From CANJIV01 sp046330225 (GTDB taxonomy: Bacteria > Actinomycetota > Thermoleophilia > Solirubrobacterales > Solirubrobacteraceae), in contig JAXLTD010000010.1 in the NCBI GenBank assembly GCA_046330225.1, forward strand, positions 72,775 to 136,774: a stretch of DNA of 64,000 nt, read 5' to 3'. Made by a program: the position numbers and the translations under genes. Numbering within the stretch: the stretch's first letter is position 1; each line of letters starts with the position of its first letter. This document shows positions 62,789 through 64,000 of the stretch, piece after piece. The notes beneath the pieces were generated by a model. It was not told where the DNA came from, made no database searches, and saw only the letters and a program-made list of their open reading frames with translations.

Positions 62789-63454
62789 ATGCCCGCCCCG
62801 CCCCCGTCCGCGCCCGCCGCCGACCCGGCGCCCGCCGAGAAGCTCTCGCTCGGCGTCGCGGCCCGTCTCTCGCGCTACCTCCAGGTGCTGACCCAGGCGC
62901 GCAAGGAGGGCAAGGACACGATCAGCTCCCAGGAGCTGTCGCGCTTCACCCGGGTCAACTCCACGCAGATCCGCCGCGACCTGTCCGGCTTCGGGAAGTT
63001 CGGCAAGCGGGGGGTCGGCTACAACGTCGAGTCGCTCATCTCGCAGATCCGCAAGATCCTGCGCACCGCCGGGCAGCACAACATCGCCCTGTTCGGGGCC
63101 GGTCACCTCGGGCAGGCGATCGCCAGCTCGGACATCTTTGCCGACCACGGCTTCCGGATCGTGGCGATCTTCGACCCCGATCCCGCGAAGGCGGGGATGA
63201 GCGTCGGCGGCCAGCCCGTGCGGCCCCTGGCCGGCGATCTCAAGGGCGTCGTGGCCCGGGAGGAGATCGTCGTCGCCGTCCTGGCGGTCCCGAACAACGC
63301 CGCGCAGGAGCTGGCGACGGCGCTCGTCGACGCTGGGGTGAAGATCATCTTCAACTACAGCGAGGCGCTGCTCCAGGTGCCGCCGGACGTGACGGTCCAC
63401 ACGTCGAGCCCTGCGGTCGATCTGCTCTACGCGCTGTACTTCTATCTGACCTGA
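62789..63454 (+). CDS. rex: Redox-sensing transcriptional repressor
   Basis: Rex (221 residues) binds DNA when the NADH/NAD ratio is low and lets go when NADH is high, controlling respiratory genes. It has the winged helix (about 20-80) with SRYLQVLTQARKEGKDTISS and the recognition region VNSTQIRRDLSGFGKFGKRGVGY. It also has the NAD(H)-binding Rossmann motif NIALFGAGHLGQAIA (98-112), VAIFDPDPAKAG and the C-terminal swapped helix SPAVDLLYALYFYL. Length is usual; the first 18 residues are Pro/Ala-rich. The following gene is a YbdK-type ligase. Confidence 0.96.
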   Translation: MPAPPPSAPAADPAPAEKLSLGVAARLSRYLQVLTQARKEGKDTISSQELSRFTRVNSTQIRRDLSGFGKFGKRGVGYNVESLISQIRKILRTAGQHNIALFGAGHLGQAIASSDIFADHGFRIVAIFDPDPAKAGMSVGGQPVRPLAGDLKGVVAREEIVVAVLAVPNNAAQELATALVDAGVKIIFNYSEALLQVPPDVTVHTSSPAVDLLYALYFYLT

Positions 63455-63506
63455 CCGGAGCCCCCGGCCCCGGAGCCGGCCGCCGGCCGCGCCGGCCCCC
63501 CCGACC

Positions 63507-64000
63507 GTGACCATCGATCTCGACACCGCGCGCGCCACGTTCGCCGAGTCGCGCGACCTCACGGTCGGGCTCGAGGAGGAGTTCGCGATCCTCGACGGCG
63601 GGACGCTCGACATGGTGGGGCGCTTCGAGGAGCTGCGCGACGCCGCGCAGCCGGATCCCGTTCTCGCCGCCTCGATCGCCGGGGAGCTGATCTCGTCGGA
63701 GATCGAGATCCGGTCCGGCCGCGGGGAGGACTTCGCCGACGCCGTCCGCCGCCAGCGCGACCATCGCCGCCGGCTCTTCTCGCTGGCGCTCGAGCGCGGC
63801 GTGGCCCTCGGGGCCACCGGGACGCACCCGTGGGCCGACTACCGCGATCAGCGGATCATCGACACCGCGCACTACCGGCGCGTCGAAGACGGCCTGAAGT
63901 ACGTGGCGTGGCGGAACAACACGTTCTCGCTCCACGTCCACGTCGGCATTCGCGACGCCGACCGGGCGATCGCGGTGTGCGACCGGCTGCGCCCGGTGCT
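63507..64000 (+). CDS. YbdK-type carboxylate-amine ligase (GCS2 family), N-terminal part
   Basis: The frame runs from GTG 63507 to the edge of the window, so the gene is cut. The 164 visible residues are the N-terminal part of the glutamate-cysteine-ligase-2 family: DLTVGLEEEFAILDGGTLDM with the catalytic EEE, AGELISSEIEIRSGRGEDFAD, RLFSLALERGVALGATGTHPWADYRDQRI and the start of the ATP-binding site VAWRNNTFSLHVHVGIRDADRA. These ligases join glutamate or another carboxylate to an amine with ATP. Product unknown. Confidence 0.88.
   Translation, partial: MTIDLDTARATFAESRDLTVGLEEEFAILDGGTLDMVGRFEELRDAAQPDPVLAASIAGELISSEIEIRSGRGEDFADAVRRQRDHRRRLFSLALERGVALGATGTHPWADYRDQRIIDTAHYRRVEDGLKYVAWRNNTFSLHVHVGIRDADRAIAVCDRLRPV

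Overview
The window is about 64 kb of very GC-rich DNA, packed with genes and with almost no intergenic space. The organism looks like a high-GC actinobacterium, most plausibly of the class Thermoleophilia (Solirubrobacterales or Gaiellales). This is inferred from several signals: an actinobacterial/Bacillus-type SOS operator before uvrA, an LAxTG (class E sortase) wall-anchored protein, a DPPR-synthase-like UbiA protein, an actinobacterial Rex, and a collagen-like protein with an N-terminus I associate with Thermoleophilia. No rRNA, tRNA, CRISPR array, transposase, integrase or phage gene was seen.

Layout. 0-5.3 kb: end of a membrane mannosyltransferase, a DMT-type transporter, a two-component system, a methyltransferase and a secreted esterase. 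5.3-14.5 kb: collagen-like surface protein, then a DNA-repair block (uvrB, a frameshifted mutY, uvrA with a LexA box), a FAD monooxygenase and a hexapeptide acyltransferase. 14.5-17.7 kb: a calcium-binding repeat protein, a sigma factor with a membrane segment and a long Ser/Gly tail, and a secreted BamE-like protein. 17.7-21.5 kb: pantothenate synthesis (panB and a Rossmann/DUF2520-PanC fusion), a family-4 uracil-DNA glycosylase ending in a clamp-binding motif, and dodecin. 21.5-56.1 kb: a cell-surface glycan region with GT2 and GT4 glycosyltransferases, GT-C-type membrane proteins, methyltransferases, two flippases, a YfhO-like protein, a membrane-bound spermidine-synthase-like protein, an O-antigen-ligase-like protein, and a seven-gene operon (flippase, small protein, GMC oxidoreductase, UbiA prenyltransferase, two sugar epimerases/reductases, HAD phosphatase). 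56.2-64 kb: LAxTG protein, the t6A genes tsaE-tsaB-rimI-tsaD with an rfbH-type dehydratase gene inside, a membrane protein, a glutaredoxin-like protein, Rex and the start of a YbdK-type ligase.

A recurring regulatory pattern decides many starts. A TAnnnT hexamer (TACCCT, TAGACT, TAGGCT, TAGAGT, TACGAT and similar) lies 6-8 bases before the start codon, so transcription would begin at or next to the start codon (leaderless mRNAs). I count 21 such cases. Internal operon genes are instead joined by GTGA/ATGA overlaps, and a minority of genes have a Shine-Dalgarno (SD) sequence.

The most interesting candidates are the 49.4-56.1 kb operon (possible alternative polyprenyl-phosphate pentose pathway plus flippase), the Rossmann/DUF2520-PanC fusion, the membrane-attached sigma factor, three copies of an uncharacterised GT-C-like family, and the leaderless promoter system with its CTG start and mini-ORF. 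Functions are assigned from motifs read by eye; no database search was run.
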